From Virgibacillus sp. LDC-1 (GTDB taxonomy: Bacteria; Bacillota; Bacilli; Bacillales; Amphibacillaceae), in NCBI RefSeq assembly GCF_030137545.1, contig NZ_JARUVL010000008.1, forward strand, positions 62,001 through 126,000: a DNA stretch of 64,000 nucleotides. The letters run 5' to 3'. Both the position numbers and the translations under genes were made by a program. A model generated the notes under the pieces. It worked only from the letters and a program-made list of their open reading frames with translations. It had not been told where the DNA came from and did no database searches. This document shows positions 27,959 to 40,372 of this stretch, one piece after another; positions within the stretch are counted from its first letter, which is position 1; every line of letters starts with the position of its first letter.

Positions 27959-28594
27959 GTGAGTGGCTACTTTATTACATTAGAAGGCGGCGAGGGTGCC
28001 GGAAAAACAACAGTCATGCAAGTCATTAATGAAAAATTGTACAAACACGGATATGAAGTTTTGTTAACACGTGAACCAGGTGGCATTGACATCGCGGAAA
28101 AAATCCGCAAAATCATTCTAGATCCAATACATACCACAATGGATGGCAGGACCGAAGCGCTATTGTATGCAGCTGCACGGAGGCAGCATCTCGTTGAAAA
28201 AGTATTACCAGCATTGGAAAAAGGGAAAATTGTACTGTGTGACCGCTTTATTGATAGTAGTCTTGCTTACCAAGGCTATGCGAGAGGGCTTGGTATTGAT
28301 GAAGTTTTTGCAATTAATCAATTTGCAATACAGGATGCGATGCCAGATCTAACATTATTTTTTAATATTTCTCCAAAAAAGGGATTGGAGCGTATTGAGG
28401 CGAATAAAAATAGAGAAAGAAATCGTTTAGATTTAGAAAAGCTGCACTTCCATGAACAAGTCTATGAAGCATATCAGCTATTAGTAAAGCGATTTCCGGA
28501 CCGTATTCAAGTAATTGATGCCGATCAGGAAAAAGAGAAGGTTGCAGAAGATGCGTTCCAACGAATTGTTTCGTTTTTAGAGGCAAAAAAATAA
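27959..28594 (+). CDS. tmk: Thymidylate kinase
   Basis: Phosphorylates dTMP to dTDP for DNA synthesis. The 211-residue protein has the P-loop GGEGAGKT (residues 10-17), the DR(Y/F) motif in [17 protein letters not shown] and the TREPGG substrate loop. GTG start with an AAGGAG site. It opens a tight run of replication and cell-cycle genes reaching yabA. Confidence 0.96.
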   Translation: MSGYFITLEGGEGAGKTTVMQVINEKLYKHGYEVLLTREPGGIDIAEKIRKIILDPIHTTMDGRTEALLYAAARRQHLVEKVLPALEKGKIVLCDRFIDSSLAYQGYARGLGIDEVFAINQFAIQDAMPDLTLFFNISPKKGLERIEANKNRERNRLDLEKLHFHEQVYEAYQLLVKRFPDRIQVIDADQEKEKVAEDAFQRIVSFLEAKK

Positions 28595-28598
28595 TTAG

Positions 28599-28940
<342 letters not shown>

Positions 28941-28972
28941 ACCGTTCGTTAGACAGGAAAGGGGCTGAGCGC

Positions 28973-29413
28973 TTGAAAATTTCGCAGGATATGCGTGCAC
29001 AGTTGGACGCATCAAATAAGAATATGCGTACGCTACCAGAAGGAAAACAACCATTTAACCAAATGGTTCAGTCCCATGCAGGTAAATTGCAGCAAGCTGA
29101 ACTTCAAAAACTAATGAGTGATATTACCGTGCAGGGAGATCGCCTTGCACGCTTTCGCTCTTTTCGTGATTTAGCGAAATTTAAACGTCTCGTAAGGTCT
29201 TTTCTAAAGGAAGCAGTAACAAATGGACTGCATTTAGAAGAATCTCATAGCTTTCAGTTATCTGGACAAAGTCAAAAACTAATCACTGTAAAGCAAGTGG
29301 ATGAAAAATTAGTGGAATTAACGGAAACTGTTTTAAGCGATGAAAGAAAAATGGTTGATTTATTAGGGCTTATTGGAGAAATAAAAGGATTGTTAATTAA
29401 TTTATATACATGA
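28973..29413 (+). CDS. yaaR: YaaR (DUF327) protein
   Basis: A 146-residue basic helical protein of unknown function. TTG start with an AAAGGGG site. It carries a central FRDLAKFKRLVRSFLKE motif typical of the YaaR family. It lies between darA and holB, the same order as in B. subtilis. Confidence 0.88.
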   Translation: MKISQDMRAQLDASNKNMRTLPEGKQPFNQMVQSHAGKLQQAELQKLMSDITVQGDRLARFRSFRDLAKFKRLVRSFLKEAVTNGLHLEESHSFQLSGQSQKLITVKQVDEKLVELTETVLSDERKMVDLLGLIGEIKGLLINLYT

Positions 29414-29467
29414 AATAAGGTCTTTATTTTTTGACAGGTGATGCTGCACAATGTAAGGGATGGTTTT

Positions 29468-30457
29468 ATGAAAACGTGGGAAGAGATGGAAAAGGTACAA
29501 CCGTTAGCAAGTAGAATAATAACGAATAGTATCCAAAAAGACCGTATCTCACATGCTTACTTAATTCAGGGAGCACGTGGAACGGGAAAAAGGGAAATCG
29601 CGCAATTGCTTGCGAAAGGGTTATTTTGTGAACAGAAAACTGGAATAGAACCATGTAATGCTTGTAACATGTGTAAGCGTATTGATTCACGAAACCATCC
29701 AGACGTACACTGGATTGAACCAGAAGGGCAATCGATTAAAATTGAACAAGTACGTCGTTTACAAAAAGAGTTTACCTATTCGGGACTGGAGTCCGATCAA
29801 AAGGTGTATATCATTCAAAGTGCAGAATTGTTAACATTAAATGCCGCCAATCGAATTTTGAAGTTTTTAGAAGAGCCGAATAAGAAGACAACTGCCATTA
29901 TGCTAACAGAAAATAGTCAAGCAATTATTGCAACAATTCGCTCGAGGTGTCAGGTGATTGATTTACAGCCTTTAAGCCCAACACTTTTCTATGAAATATT
30001 AGTAGAATCGGGCGTATCTGAAGGAAATGCTGTATTTATGCGTGCTTTAACGAACGATTTAAATGAAGCAACGCGGTTACTAAGTGACGATTGGTTTGCC
30101 GAAGCACGAAAGTTAGTGGTACAATTAGTAGAAATGTTTGCAATCAATCCAGATGATGTATATTTATTTATTCATCGCCACTGGCTCGCTCATTTTAAAG
30201 ATAGGGAGCAGCATGAGCAAGGCTTGGATTTATTATTGCTTGCATTTCGAGATGTTCTCTACTTTCATATTGGGAATGAAGCAGCCATTGTTTGTTTTCA
30301 AGCTGGAGATGAGCGGCTTGAACGCTTGGCGATGCATTTTTCTCAGGAACAATTGGCAATTATATTGCAGCAGTTGTTACAGGCAAAGCGAAGTATCAAA
30401 CAAAATGTTCACCCAACGTTAGTAATGGAACAACTTACACTTCAAATTCAGAGGTGA
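29468..30457 (+). CDS. holB: DNA polymerase III delta' subunit
   Basis: Rigid arm of the clamp loader, working with gamma/tau from dnaX. The 329-residue protein has a P-loop-like GARGTGK (residues 35-41) in which the usual Ser/Thr after Lys is Arg, consistent with a subunit that does not hydrolyse ATP. The zinc ligands are C54, C63, C66 and C69, and the SRC motif appears in IRSRCQ. ATG 29468 follows a TAAGGGATGG site; earlier in-frame starts lie in the yaaR trailer. It overlaps the next reading frame's RBS. Confidence 0.95.
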   Translation: MKTWEEMEKVQPLASRIITNSIQKDRISHAYLIQGARGTGKREIAQLLAKGLFCEQKTGIEPCNACNMCKRIDSRNHPDVHWIEPEGQSIKIEQVRRLQKEFTYSGLESDQKVYIIQSAELLTLNAANRILKFLEEPNKKTTAIMLTENSQAIIATIRSRCQVIDLQPLSPTLFYEILVESGVSEGNAVFMRALTNDLNEATRLLSDDWFAEARKLVVQLVEMFAINPDDVYLFIHRHWLAHFKDREQHEQGLDLLLLAFRDVLYFHIGNEAAIVCFQAGDERLERLAMHFSQEQLAIILQQLLQAKRSIKQNVHPTLVMEQLTLQIQR

Positions 30458-30462
30458 CAATA

Positions 30463-31290
30463 ATGGTAGAAGTGATTGGCGTCCGCTTTAAGAAAGCGGG
30501 TAAAATATATTATTTTGATCCTTCTAATTTCCAAATTAATCATGATGACTATGTCATTGTTGAGACAGTGAGAGGTATTGAATTTGGAAGGGTTGTTATA
30601 GCTAGAAAGCAAGTAGATGAAGAAGATGTGGTACTACCTTTAAAACAAGTTATTCGAATTGCTACAGAGGAAGATAAGGCAATCGTTAACGAAAATAAAG
30701 GTTATGCGGCAAAAGCTTTTCAAACTTGTTCAGAAAAAATAGGACAGCATCAATTAGAAATGAATCTAGTAGATGTAGAGTTTACATTTGATCGTAATAA
30801 GATTATTTTTTACTTTACAGCTGATGGACGCGTTGATTTTCGTAATTTGGTGAAGGATTTGGCCGCGCAGTTCAAAACAAGGATTGAGCTACGACAAATC
30901 GGTGTCCGAGACGAAGCAAAGATGCTTGGTGGTATTGGTCCATGTGGACGCATGCTATGCTGTTCTACGTTTTTAGGTGATTTTGAACCTGTATCGATAA
31001 AGATGGCCAAGGATCAAAATTTATCATTAAATCCAGCAAAAATTTCGGGGCTATGTGGCCGGTTGATGTGCTGTTTAAAATATGAAAATGATCAGTATGA
31101 GGAAGCGAAACGACAGCTTCCAGATGTTGGTCAGCGCGTGAAAACACCGTATGGAGCAGGACAAGTTGTAGGATTAAATATTCTTGAAAAACTCATTCAA
31201 ATTGAAGTAACCGATCAGGAGCGAGTTGTTGAATACACCGTAGATGAACTGATTGAAGAAGGGATTATTACAGCGCAAGCCACAGAATAG
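30463..31290 (+). CDS. ricT: YaaT/RicT regulatory-complex protein
   Basis: A PSP1-domain protein that forms the RicA/F/T (Y-complex), linked to RNase Y activity, Spo0F phosphorylation and biofilm entry in B. subtilis. The 275-residue protein shows the conserved IGGIGPCGRMLCC and ISGLCGRLMCC segments, whose cysteines bind iron-sulfur clusters. ATG 30463 lies after GAGGTGAC, five bases past the holB stop. It is highly conserved in sequence. Confidence 0.96.
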   Translation: MVEVIGVRFKKAGKIYYFDPSNFQINHDDYVIVETVRGIEFGRVVIARKQVDEEDVVLPLKQVIRIATEEDKAIVNENKGYAAKAFQTCSEKIGQHQLEMNLVDVEFTFDRNKIIFYFTADGRVDFRNLVKDLAAQFKTRIELRQIGVRDEAKMLGGIGPCGRMLCCSTFLGDFEPVSIKMAKDQNLSLNPAKISGLCGRLMCCLKYENDQYEEAKRQLPDVGQRVKTPYGAGQVVGLNILEKLIQIEVTDQERVVEYTVDELIEEGIITAQATE

Positions 31291-31304
31291 TGGGGTGAAG
31301 AGGC

Positions 31305-31667
31305 GTGAGCAAAAGACAATTATTTGATCAAGTAACAGATATGGAAAAACAGCTTGGCGAGTTGCATAAGCGACTTGGTAGTTTAAAAAATAACCTAAGT
31401 GATTTACTAGAGGAAAACCATCGTTTGGAAATGGAAAATCGACATCTGCGAAATCGACTAGATGGCGAAAGAAAGGATACAAACGAAATAGGGGATTCTT
31501 CGGTATTGCATGATCAAGCGGTAAAGGGAGCACCACCAGGAGAAGGGTATGATAACCTTGCTCGCCTATACGATGAAGGCTTCCATATTTGCAATCTTGA
31601 GTTTGGAAGTCCACGACGTAATGAAGATTGTATGTTTTGCCTTGATTTCCTAAGCAAAACTAAATAG
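31305..31667 (+). CDS. yabA: Replication initiation control protein YabA
   Basis: Binds DnaA and DnaN to restrain re-initiation. The 120-residue protein has an N-terminal coiled coil (about residues 5-60) and a C-terminal zinc-binding motif (HIC...CMFC) near residues 98-115. GTG start with a GGGGTGAAG site, 14 bases after ricT. A strong terminator follows, closing the tmk-yabA operon. Confidence 0.96.
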   Translation: MSKRQLFDQVTDMEKQLGELHKRLGSLKNNLSDLLEENHRLEMENRHLRNRLDGERKDTNEIGDSSVLHDQAVKGAPPGEGYDNLARLYDEGFHICNLEFGSPRRNEDCMFCLDFLSKTK

Positions 31668-31677
31668 ATTATAATAG

Positions 31678-31722
31678 AAGCTGTCTCCGAGTCGTTTTAT
31701 AGGGCTAGAGACAGCTTTTTCT
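31678..31722 (+). terminator. Terminator of the tmk-yabA operon
   Basis: AAGCTGTCTC with GAGACAGCTT, a long 20-base loop and TTTTTC. Confidence 0.8.
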
Positions 31723-31804
31723 GTAAAAATCACAGTGGCTTTTCTATTATAGATAGCTTTTTATTAACGAATCTTATTACAAGTTAGTGGGAAGGAATTA
31801 AAGC

Positions 31805-32545
31805 ATGGTACGTTTATATGATGATGAACGGATGGACTATTTGTTAGCAGATGAAACGATGAAAATTATTCAAAGCCCTACAGCTTTTTCATTCTCCTTA
31901 GATGCGGTGTTATTAGCTGATTTTGCAAGCATCCCGATAAAACGTGGGAAAATTCTTGATTTATGTAGTGGAAATGGTGTTATTCCACTTTTATTATCAC
32001 GAAAGACGAGTGCAAACCTCGTTGGGGTAGAGATTCAAGAGCGAATTTTTAGTATGGCAACACGGAATGTGGAACTTAATCAGTTGACGAATCAAATTAA
32101 GCTAATCCATGGCGACTTAAAGGAAATGCAGCCTGTTTTAGGACATAGTAATTTTGATGTCGTTACATGTAATCCACCGTATTTTAAAACGCCTTCTGAG
32201 ACAGAGTATAATGAAAATGAATATTTAACGATCGCAAGGCATGAAGTATATTGTACATTAGAGGATGTAGTAAAAGCATGTAAGCTTCATGTGCGTCCAG
32301 GCGGAAAGGTAGCAATGGTTCATCGTCCGGGCAGGCTTGTAGACATTATTGAATTGTTTCGGGCATATAAGCTTGAACCAAAGCGAATGCAGCTTGTATA
32401 CCCAAAGCAAGGAAGAGATGCAAATATGTTGTTAATTGAAGGAATACGAGATGGAAAGGCGGATTTAAAAATATTACCCCCTCTCTATATTTATGGGGAA
32501 GATGGTACATATACAAAAGAAGCCGAGGCGATTATATATGGATAG
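31805..32545 (+). CDS. yabB: tRNA1(Val) adenine-N6 methyltransferase-like protein
   Basis: A 246-residue Rossmann methyltransferase with motif [11 protein letters not shown] and the catalytic NPPYF motif of N6-adenine methyltransferases. Its closest known homologue type is E. coli TrmN6/YfiC, which modifies A37 of tRNA1(Val); whether this protein has the same target is inferred. It starts at ATG 31805 and overlaps yazA by 8 bases. Confidence 0.92.
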   Translation: MVRLYDDERMDYLLADETMKIIQSPTAFSFSLDAVLLADFASIPIKRGKILDLCSGNGVIPLLLSRKTSANLVGVEIQERIFSMATRNVELNQLTNQIKLIHGDLKEMQPVLGHSNFDVVTCNPPYFKTPSETEYNENEYLTIARHEVYCTLEDVVKACKLHVRPGGKVAMVHRPGRLVDIIELFRAYKLEPKRMQLVYPKQGRDANMLLIEGIRDGKADLKILPPLYIYGEDGTYTKEAEAIIYG

Positions 32546-32819
32546 TTTGGTCCATACCGTTTATATATTAAAGTGTAAGGATGACAGCTTGTATACAGGC
32601 TATACGAATGATTTACAGCATCGGTTAACGATGCATGAACAGGGAAAAGGAGCGAAATATACACGTGGGCGCGGTCCTTTTCAAGTCATGCATCTCGAAA
32701 AATATGCAACAAAGGAAGAAGCACTGCGTAGAGAGTATGCAATAAAACAGTTAAAACGGAATCAAAAATGGCAGCTAATTACTGGAGGAAGTGACGATGA
32801 ACAATCAAAAAAGCTTTGA
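32538..32819 (+). CDS. yazA: GIY-YIG nuclease superfamily protein YazA
   Basis: A 93-residue protein of the UPF0213/YazA group, a single GIY-YIG domain. [15 protein letters not shown] is the family motif, followed by a conserved Arg and Glu. No biochemical role is established. ATG 32538 overlaps the yabB stop by 8 bases and its own end overlaps rsmI by 23 bases, so the three genes are translationally coupled. Confidence 0.93.
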   Translation: MDSLVHTVYILKCKDDSLYTGYTNDLQHRLTMHEQGKGAKYTRGRGPFQVMHLEKYATKEEALRREYAIKQLKRNQKWQLITGGSDDEQSKKL

Positions 32820-33681
32820 AGCAGATGTTGAAGGAACACTTTATGTCGTACCTACGCCAATTGGAAATTTAGAAGATATTACATTTCGTGCACTACAAAC
32901 ATTAAAGTCAGTGGATATAATTGCTGCAGAAGACACTCGGAATACAAAGAAGCTGCTCCATTATTTTGAAATCGACACACCATTAATCAGTTATCATGAG
33001 CATAATAAAATGGCACGGGAGAATCAGCTTATAGCGCGATTAGAACAGGGACATTCCATCGCTATTGTAAGTGATGCGGGAATGCCTGCCATATCTGATC
33101 CGGGATCAGAGCTTGTTGCATCAGCAATTGCTGAAAACTATTCTGTTGTCGTATTGCCTGGAGCAAATGCAGCATTGTGTGCACTTGTCGGCTCGGGATT
33201 ACCTTCTACAGAATTTTTGTTTTATGGGTTTCTTCCACGTAAAAAAAAGGAAAGAGACAATGAATTAAAGCGATTAAATAATTTACCAGCAACATTACTA
33301 TTCTACGAATCACCTTACCGTATCAAAGAAACGTTAAAAGCGATGGAAGAGCAATTTGGTAAAGAGCGGAGAATTGTCATTGCGCGTGAGCTAACAAAGC
33401 GATTTGAGGAGTATGCTCGTGGAACGATTGCTGAGCTTCTAGAGTGGTCAGAAAGCAAGGAGCTTAAAGGAGAGTTTTGTATCGTTGTCGACGGTAGATC
33501 GATCGATGAAATAAGCGAAAATACAAGCATGGAAGCGTGGTGGCAGGATTTATCAATCGTTGACCATGTAGCGTATTATATAAACGAGCAACAAATGAAA
33601 AGTAAGGAAGCGATAAAGACCGTAGCATTAGATAGAGATATTTCAAAGCGAGATGTATATCAAGCTTATCACGTAGACTAG
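32797..33681 (+). CDS. rsmI: 16S rRNA (cytidine-1402 2'-O) methyltransferase
   Basis: RsmI adds the ribose methyl at C1402 of 16S rRNA. The 294-residue protein has the tetrapyrrole-methylase fold: YVVPTPIGNLEDIT at the N-terminus, a GMPAISDPG loop and LPGANA. ATG 32797 lies eight bases after GGAGG within the yazA tail. It ends the yabB-yazA-rsmI run and converges with abrB. Confidence 0.95.
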   Translation: MNNQKSFEADVEGTLYVVPTPIGNLEDITFRALQTLKSVDIIAAEDTRNTKKLLHYFEIDTPLISYHEHNKMARENQLIARLEQGHSIAIVSDAGMPAISDPGSELVASAIAENYSVVVLPGANAALCALVGSGLPSTEFLFYGFLPRKKKERDNELKRLNNLPATLLFYESPYRIKETLKAMEEQFGKERRIVIARELTKRFEEYARGTIAELLEWSESKELKGEFCIVVDGRSIDEISENTSMEAWWQDLSIVDHVAYYINEQQMKSKEAIKTVALDRDISKRDVYQAYHVD

Positions 33682-33691
33682 TAGGCAATAA

Positions 33692-33755
33692 AAAAAGCCG
33701 GCAGGAAGGTAGTGATCTCCATAACGTTGGAGGGCAATACCGAATGCGGCTTTTT
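33692..33755. terminator. Terminator between rsmI and abrB
   Basis: AAAAAGCCG with CGGCTTTTT enclosing an inner hairpin. Flanking A- and T-runs make it able to act for both convergent genes. Confidence 0.75.
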
Positions 33756-33760
33756 CGCTT

Positions 33761-34036
33761 TTATTTAAAATGAGATTGAATTTCGTCGATGAGTGCCTTC
33801 GCACCTTCTGGGCTAAGTACAAGCTTTCCGTTTGCTAATGCCACGTTATCATCAGAAACTTCCCCAGTAACGTAACATGCCATATTTGGTTGGTATTTTT
33901 TCAATACCACCTTATCATTGTCCACATAAATCTCTAGCGGATCTTTGATGTTAATATCCAGTGAGCGACGAAGCTCGATGGGAATGACTACACGTCCTAA
34001 TTCATCAACTTTACGTACAATACCTGTAGATTTCAT
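33761..34036 (-). CDS. abrB: Transition-state regulator AbrB
   Basis: Represses stationary-phase and sporulation genes during growth. The 91-residue protein has the AbrB swapped-hairpin DNA-binding domain at residues 1-53 (GIVRKVDELGRVVIPIELR) and the conserved Cys54, followed by the C-terminal multimerisation region. A strong GAGGAG site precedes the start. Its promoter carries a Spo0A-type box at about +7, consistent with the classic repression of abrB by Spo0A. Confidence 0.97.
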   Translation of the reverse strand: MKSTGIVRKVDELGRVVIPIELRRSLDINIKDPLEIYVDNDKVVLKKYQPNMACYVTGEVSDDNVALANGKLVLSPEGAKALIDEIQSHFK

Positions 34037-34086
34037 CGTTTCTCCTCCTTAATGGTTGATTCCATTAACTTTAACTTTCGTCATTT

Positions 34087-34093
34087 TTCGACA
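34087..34093 (-). promoter_or_regulatory. Spo0A-type box at the abrB promoter
   Basis: TTCGACA on the plus strand (TGTCGAA on the abrB strand), exact match to the core 0A box. It begins about 7 bases after the expected abrB transcription start, a repressing position. Confidence 0.7.
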
Positions 34094-34106
34094 AGTTCTT
34101 AGGAAT

Positions 34107-34135
34107 AGAATACCAACGTTGACTATTTGTGTCAA
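34107..34135 (-). promoter_or_regulatory. Sigma-A promoter of abrB
   Basis: On the minus strand TTGACA (34135-34130), a 17-base spacer and TATTCT (34112-34107). Confidence 0.75.
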
Positions 34136-34275
34136 TATTAATTTAAAAATTTGTTCGAAAATTTGATAATTAATGGAACCCATTGGTACACTGCGAATCA
34201 TACCTTATTCCTAATTGCTATATAATTAAAATTTACCATGTGAAAGCAAGGAAGGCAATAATTAACCCGTGATTT

Positions 34276-34292
34276 TTCGACAAAATTCGACA
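34276..34292. promoter_or_regulatory. Tandem Spo0A-type boxes
   Basis: Two exact TTCGACA heptamers (34276-34282 and 34286-34292), spaced 10 bases start to start, about one helical turn. They lie about 75 bases upstream of the metG -35 and about 140 bases upstream of the abrB -35. Confidence 0.5.
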
Positions 34293-34362
34293 TTTATTTT
34301 AACTTTTTTTAAATTTGGAAGCTTTTTTGGAAAAAACCAATAGCATGCAACTAGATTTTGGA

Positions 34363-34392
34363 TTGGCATTTTTAGAGTAAAATCGCTACAAT
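34363..34392 (+). promoter_or_regulatory. Possible sigma-A promoter of metG
   Basis: TTGGCA (34363-34368), an 18-base spacer and TACAAT (34387-34392). Confidence 0.5.
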
Positions 34393-34425
34393 AGTAGAAT
34401 AATGAATGAATGGAAAGTCGTTTGA

Positions 34426-36393
<1,968 letters not shown>

Positions 36394-36394
36394 C

Positions 36395-36430
36395 AGAAAG
36401 GTCAGGCTCTTCGTGAGTTTGACCTTTTCT
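36395..36430 (+). terminator. Terminator of metG
   Basis: AGAAAGGTCA paired with TGACCTTTTCT around a 15-base loop. Confidence 0.75.
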
Positions 36431-36479
36431 TCTGATAGTTTTAGATAGGAAACACACAATCAAAAATGAGGTGTTTGAA

Positions 36480-37250
36480 ATGTTATTTGATACGCATGTG
36501 CATTTAAATGCGGAGCAATTTAAGGAAGATAGAGATGAAGTGATTAAACGGGCATTTGCTGCAGGAGTTACGCGCATGGCAGTGGTAGGGTTTGATCGAG
36601 AAACGATTCCGCTAGCTATTGAAATCGCCGAGCAGCATGATGCGATATACGCTGCTGTCGGATGGCATCCTGTTGATGCAATCGATATGACGGATGAAGA
36701 CTTAGTTTGGCTAGAAGAGCTAACTGCTCATCCAAAGGTCGTAGCGCTTGGAGAGATGGGGTTAGACTATCATTGGGACAAGTCCCCGAAGGATATTCAA
36801 AAGCAAGTTTTTCGCAAGCAAATACAGTTAGCCAAAAAAGTGAACATGCCAATTATTATTCATAATCGGGAGGCAACAGAAGATATTATTGAGATTCTGC
36901 AAGCAGAAAATGCTGCAACAGTTGGCGGAATTATGCACTGTTATAATGACGCTGTTGACTATGTACAAGCATGTCTTGATATGAACTTCTATATTTCATT
37001 AGGCGGTCCAGTGACATTTAAAAATGCACCTCTTCCGAAAGAAGTGGCAGTGCATGTTCCATTAAATCGACTACTTATTGAAACCGATGCACCATTTTTA
37101 GCACCACATCCAAACCGTGGGAAGCGAAATGAGCCTGCTTACGTTCGACTCGTAGCAGAAAAAATAGCAGCACTACGCGGGATGAAACTTGAAGAAATTG
37201 GCAAAATAACAACTGAAAATGCTTGTACGTTGTTTCGAATCAATCGCTAG
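36480..37250 (+). CDS. yabD: TatD-family metal-dependent hydrolase
   Basis: A 256-residue TIM-barrel DNase/hydrolase of the TatD family. Metal ligands are visible as His6-x-His8, Glu in GEMGLDYHW, His in IIHNRE, a His in MHCYN and Asp in IETDAPF. TatD proteins have 3'-5' exonuclease activity. ATG 36480 lies after GAGGTG; an in-frame GTG nine bases upstream overlaps that site. Position between metG and yabE matches B. subtilis. Confidence 0.95.
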   Translation: MLFDTHVHLNAEQFKEDRDEVIKRAFAAGVTRMAVVGFDRETIPLAIEIAEQHDAIYAAVGWHPVDAIDMTDEDLVWLEELTAHPKVVALGEMGLDYHWDKSPKDIQKQVFRKQIQLAKKVNMPIIIHNREATEDIIEILQAENAATVGGIMHCYNDAVDYVQACLDMNFYISLGGPVTFKNAPLPKEVAVHVPLNRLLIETDAPFLAPHPNRGKRNEPAYVRLVAEKIAALRGMKLEEIGKITTENACTLFRINR

Positions 37251-37294
37251 CAATTGACTATTTTTGTATAAAACTTATAAAAATTATGAAATTT

Positions 37295-37330
37295 GGAAAG
37301 ACTGGTCCGTAAAAGTTCCAGTCTTTTTCC
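37295..37330 (+). terminator. Terminator of yabD
   Basis: GGAAAGACTGG with CCAGTCTTT and a 12-base loop, followed by TTCC after a T-run. Confidence 0.8.
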
Positions 37331-37403
37331 ATTGTCTGCCAGCCTAATATTCATAATGGTTTCACAGCTTTTGTGCTAATAAAAATACCGGATTATAACA
37401 ATT

Positions 37404-37431
37404 TGTAAACAAACTGTAATACAACCGTAAA
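37404..37431 (+). promoter_or_regulatory. WalR-like direct repeats upstream of yabE
   Basis: TGTAAA (37404-37409), five bases, TGTAAT (37415-37420), five bases, CGTAAA (37426-37431). The first two match the WalR dyad TGTWAH-N5-TGTWAH; the third is one base off. They end 10 bases before the yabE -35, an activating position. Confidence 0.55.
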
Positions 37432-37441
37432 CGTAATACCT

Positions 37442-37470
37442 TTGACTTTGCATAATAGTGTTTATATAAT
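37442..37470 (+). promoter_or_regulatory. Sigma-A promoter of yabE
   Basis: TTGACT (37442-37447), a 17-base spacer and TATAAT (37465-37470), 27 bases before the start codon. Confidence 0.8.
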
Positions 37471-37496
37471 CGAAATCGATTAAGGAGGCAAGAAGC

Positions 37497-38696
37497 ATGC
37501 GAATTCTTTCAAAGCTATTGCCGGCCTCAAAGCTGAAGCTGGTTATTTCAAGTATTGGTGTGATGGCACTGGTTGCCTTTACAACCGTTGTCTTTTATGA
37601 GATGACAAAAACAGAAGTCGTCTTTGCGGATAATGGGGAAGAGCAAACTGTCCAAACACATGCGGAGACAGTAGAAGATCTACTGAAAGAAGTAGGAATT
37701 ACAATAGGTGAATATGATGCCCTATCACATAGCATGGATGCTATTATAAAAGATGGCATGAAGATCGATTATGACAAAGCGAACAAAGTCATTCTAACGA
37801 TCGATGGAAACAAAGAGGAATATTATACGTTGGCGGATTCTATTGAGGATTTCTTCCAAGAAAATAATCTTACTATTTCAACGCATGATGCTGTTTCTCA
37901 TGAAAAAGAGGCCGCACTTAAAAATGGCATGGAAATCAATGTAACGAAAGCATTTCAGGTAACAATTAACGATGGTGGAAAAGAAAAGCAAGTATGGGCA
38001 ACAGGTGGAAGTATCAAGCAATTATTAGATAATCATAATATTACATACAATGCAGACAGCAATGATAAAATTAACGTAGCGCTTGATAAAAAAGTTCAAA
38101 AGGATACGACGGTTAACATTGTTCGTGTCACAAAGGAAACAGTAGAAGAAACGGAAGCCATCCCATACGAAACAGAGAAAAAGAAGGATAGTTCATTGGA
38201 AAAAGGAAAAACACGTATCCTTTCCAAAGGTGAAGAAGGCGAACTTCTGAAGAAATTTGAAGTTACGAAGGAAAATGGTAAAGAAGTTGGAAGAAAGCTA
38301 CTTGAAAAACAAGTAAAATCCGAAAGTAAAAATCGCGTTGTTGCGGTTGGTACAAAGGAGCCAAAGCCGAATTTAACTACTTTATCTAGTGATTCTTCAG
38401 GTGGTGGAAAAACATTTTATGTTACTGCTAGCGCCTTTACCGCGAAATGTAGTGGATGCTCAGGCTATACAACAACAGGACTTAACTTAAAGGCAAATCC
38501 AAATATGAAAGTGATTGCGGTTGATCCGAGTGTTATTCCTTTAGGAAAAAGAGTATGGGTAGAAGGCTATGGAGAAGCGATCGCTGGCGATACAGGCGGT
38601 TCTATCGTTGGTAAACGAATTGATGTCCATGTAGCAACCAAATCCCAAGCGTATAGCTGGGGAGTGCGAAAGGTTAAAATTAAAATTTTAAATTAA
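37497..38696 (+). CDS. yabE: YabE cell-wall protein (DUF348, G5 and 3D domains)
   Basis: A 399-residue exported or membrane-anchored protein predicted to act on peptidoglycan, in the resuscitation-promoting-factor/stationary-phase survival (Sps) group. A signal anchor spans about residues 15-37. Then come three DUF348 repeats (about 40-98, 99-156 and 157-210), a G5 domain (about 212-290) and a C-terminal 3D domain (about 305-399). The 3D domain has the three conserved Asp residues (VDPSVIPLG, GDTGG, DVHV) of MltA-like lytic transglycosylases. AAGGAGG site. Probable WalR control is inferred from the repeats upstream. Confidence 0.94.
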   Translation: MRILSKLLPASKLKLVISSIGVMALVAFTTVVFYEMTKTEVVFADNGEEQTVQTHAETVEDLLKEVGITIGEYDALSHSMDAIIKDGMKIDYDKANKVILTIDGNKEEYYTLADSIEDFFQENNLTISTHDAVSHEKEAALKNGMEINVTKAFQVTINDGGKEKQVWATGGSIKQLLDNHNITYNADSNDKINVALDKKVQKDTTVNIVRVTKETVEETEAIPYETEKKKDSSLEKGKTRILSKGEEGELLKKFEVTKENGKEVGRKLLEKQVKSESKNRVVAVGTKEPKPNLTTLSSDSSGGGKTFYVTASAFTAKCSGCSGYTTTGLNLKANPNMKVIAVDPSVIPLGKRVWVEGYGEAIAGDTGGSIVGKRIDVHVATKSQAYSWGVRKVKIKILN

Positions 38697-38780
38697 CATA
38701 TGAAATAGATGCTCTTACCATGATATAGTGGTAAGAGCATTATTATTTACGTGTAAATGAATAAGAAAAGAGGAATTTGC

Positions 38781-40227
<1,447 letters not shown>

Positions 40228-40239
40228 ATACGGAGTAAA

Positions 40240-40266
40240 AAAACACCTGCCTCAGGTGTTTTTTTA
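40240..40266 (+). terminator. Terminator of rnmV-ksgA
   Basis: AAAACACCTG with CAGGTGTTTT, a 3-base loop and a long T-run. Confidence 0.9.
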
Positions 40267-40298
40267 TGCCTTTTAAGGCGGTTTATCATCCATTAGAC

Positions 40299-40326
40299 AC
40301 ATATGTATAGGCGAAAGCATATCGTA
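40299..40326 (+). promoter_or_regulatory. Sigma-K promoter of yabG
   Basis: AC (40299-40300), a 17-base spacer and CATATCGTA (40318-40326), matching the late mother-cell consensus AC-N16/17-CATANNNTA. Confidence 0.7.
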
Positions 40327-40372
40327 GGGTAGAAGCGCCTTTTTACTCTTACAAAGGCTGTGAGGTGGATGT

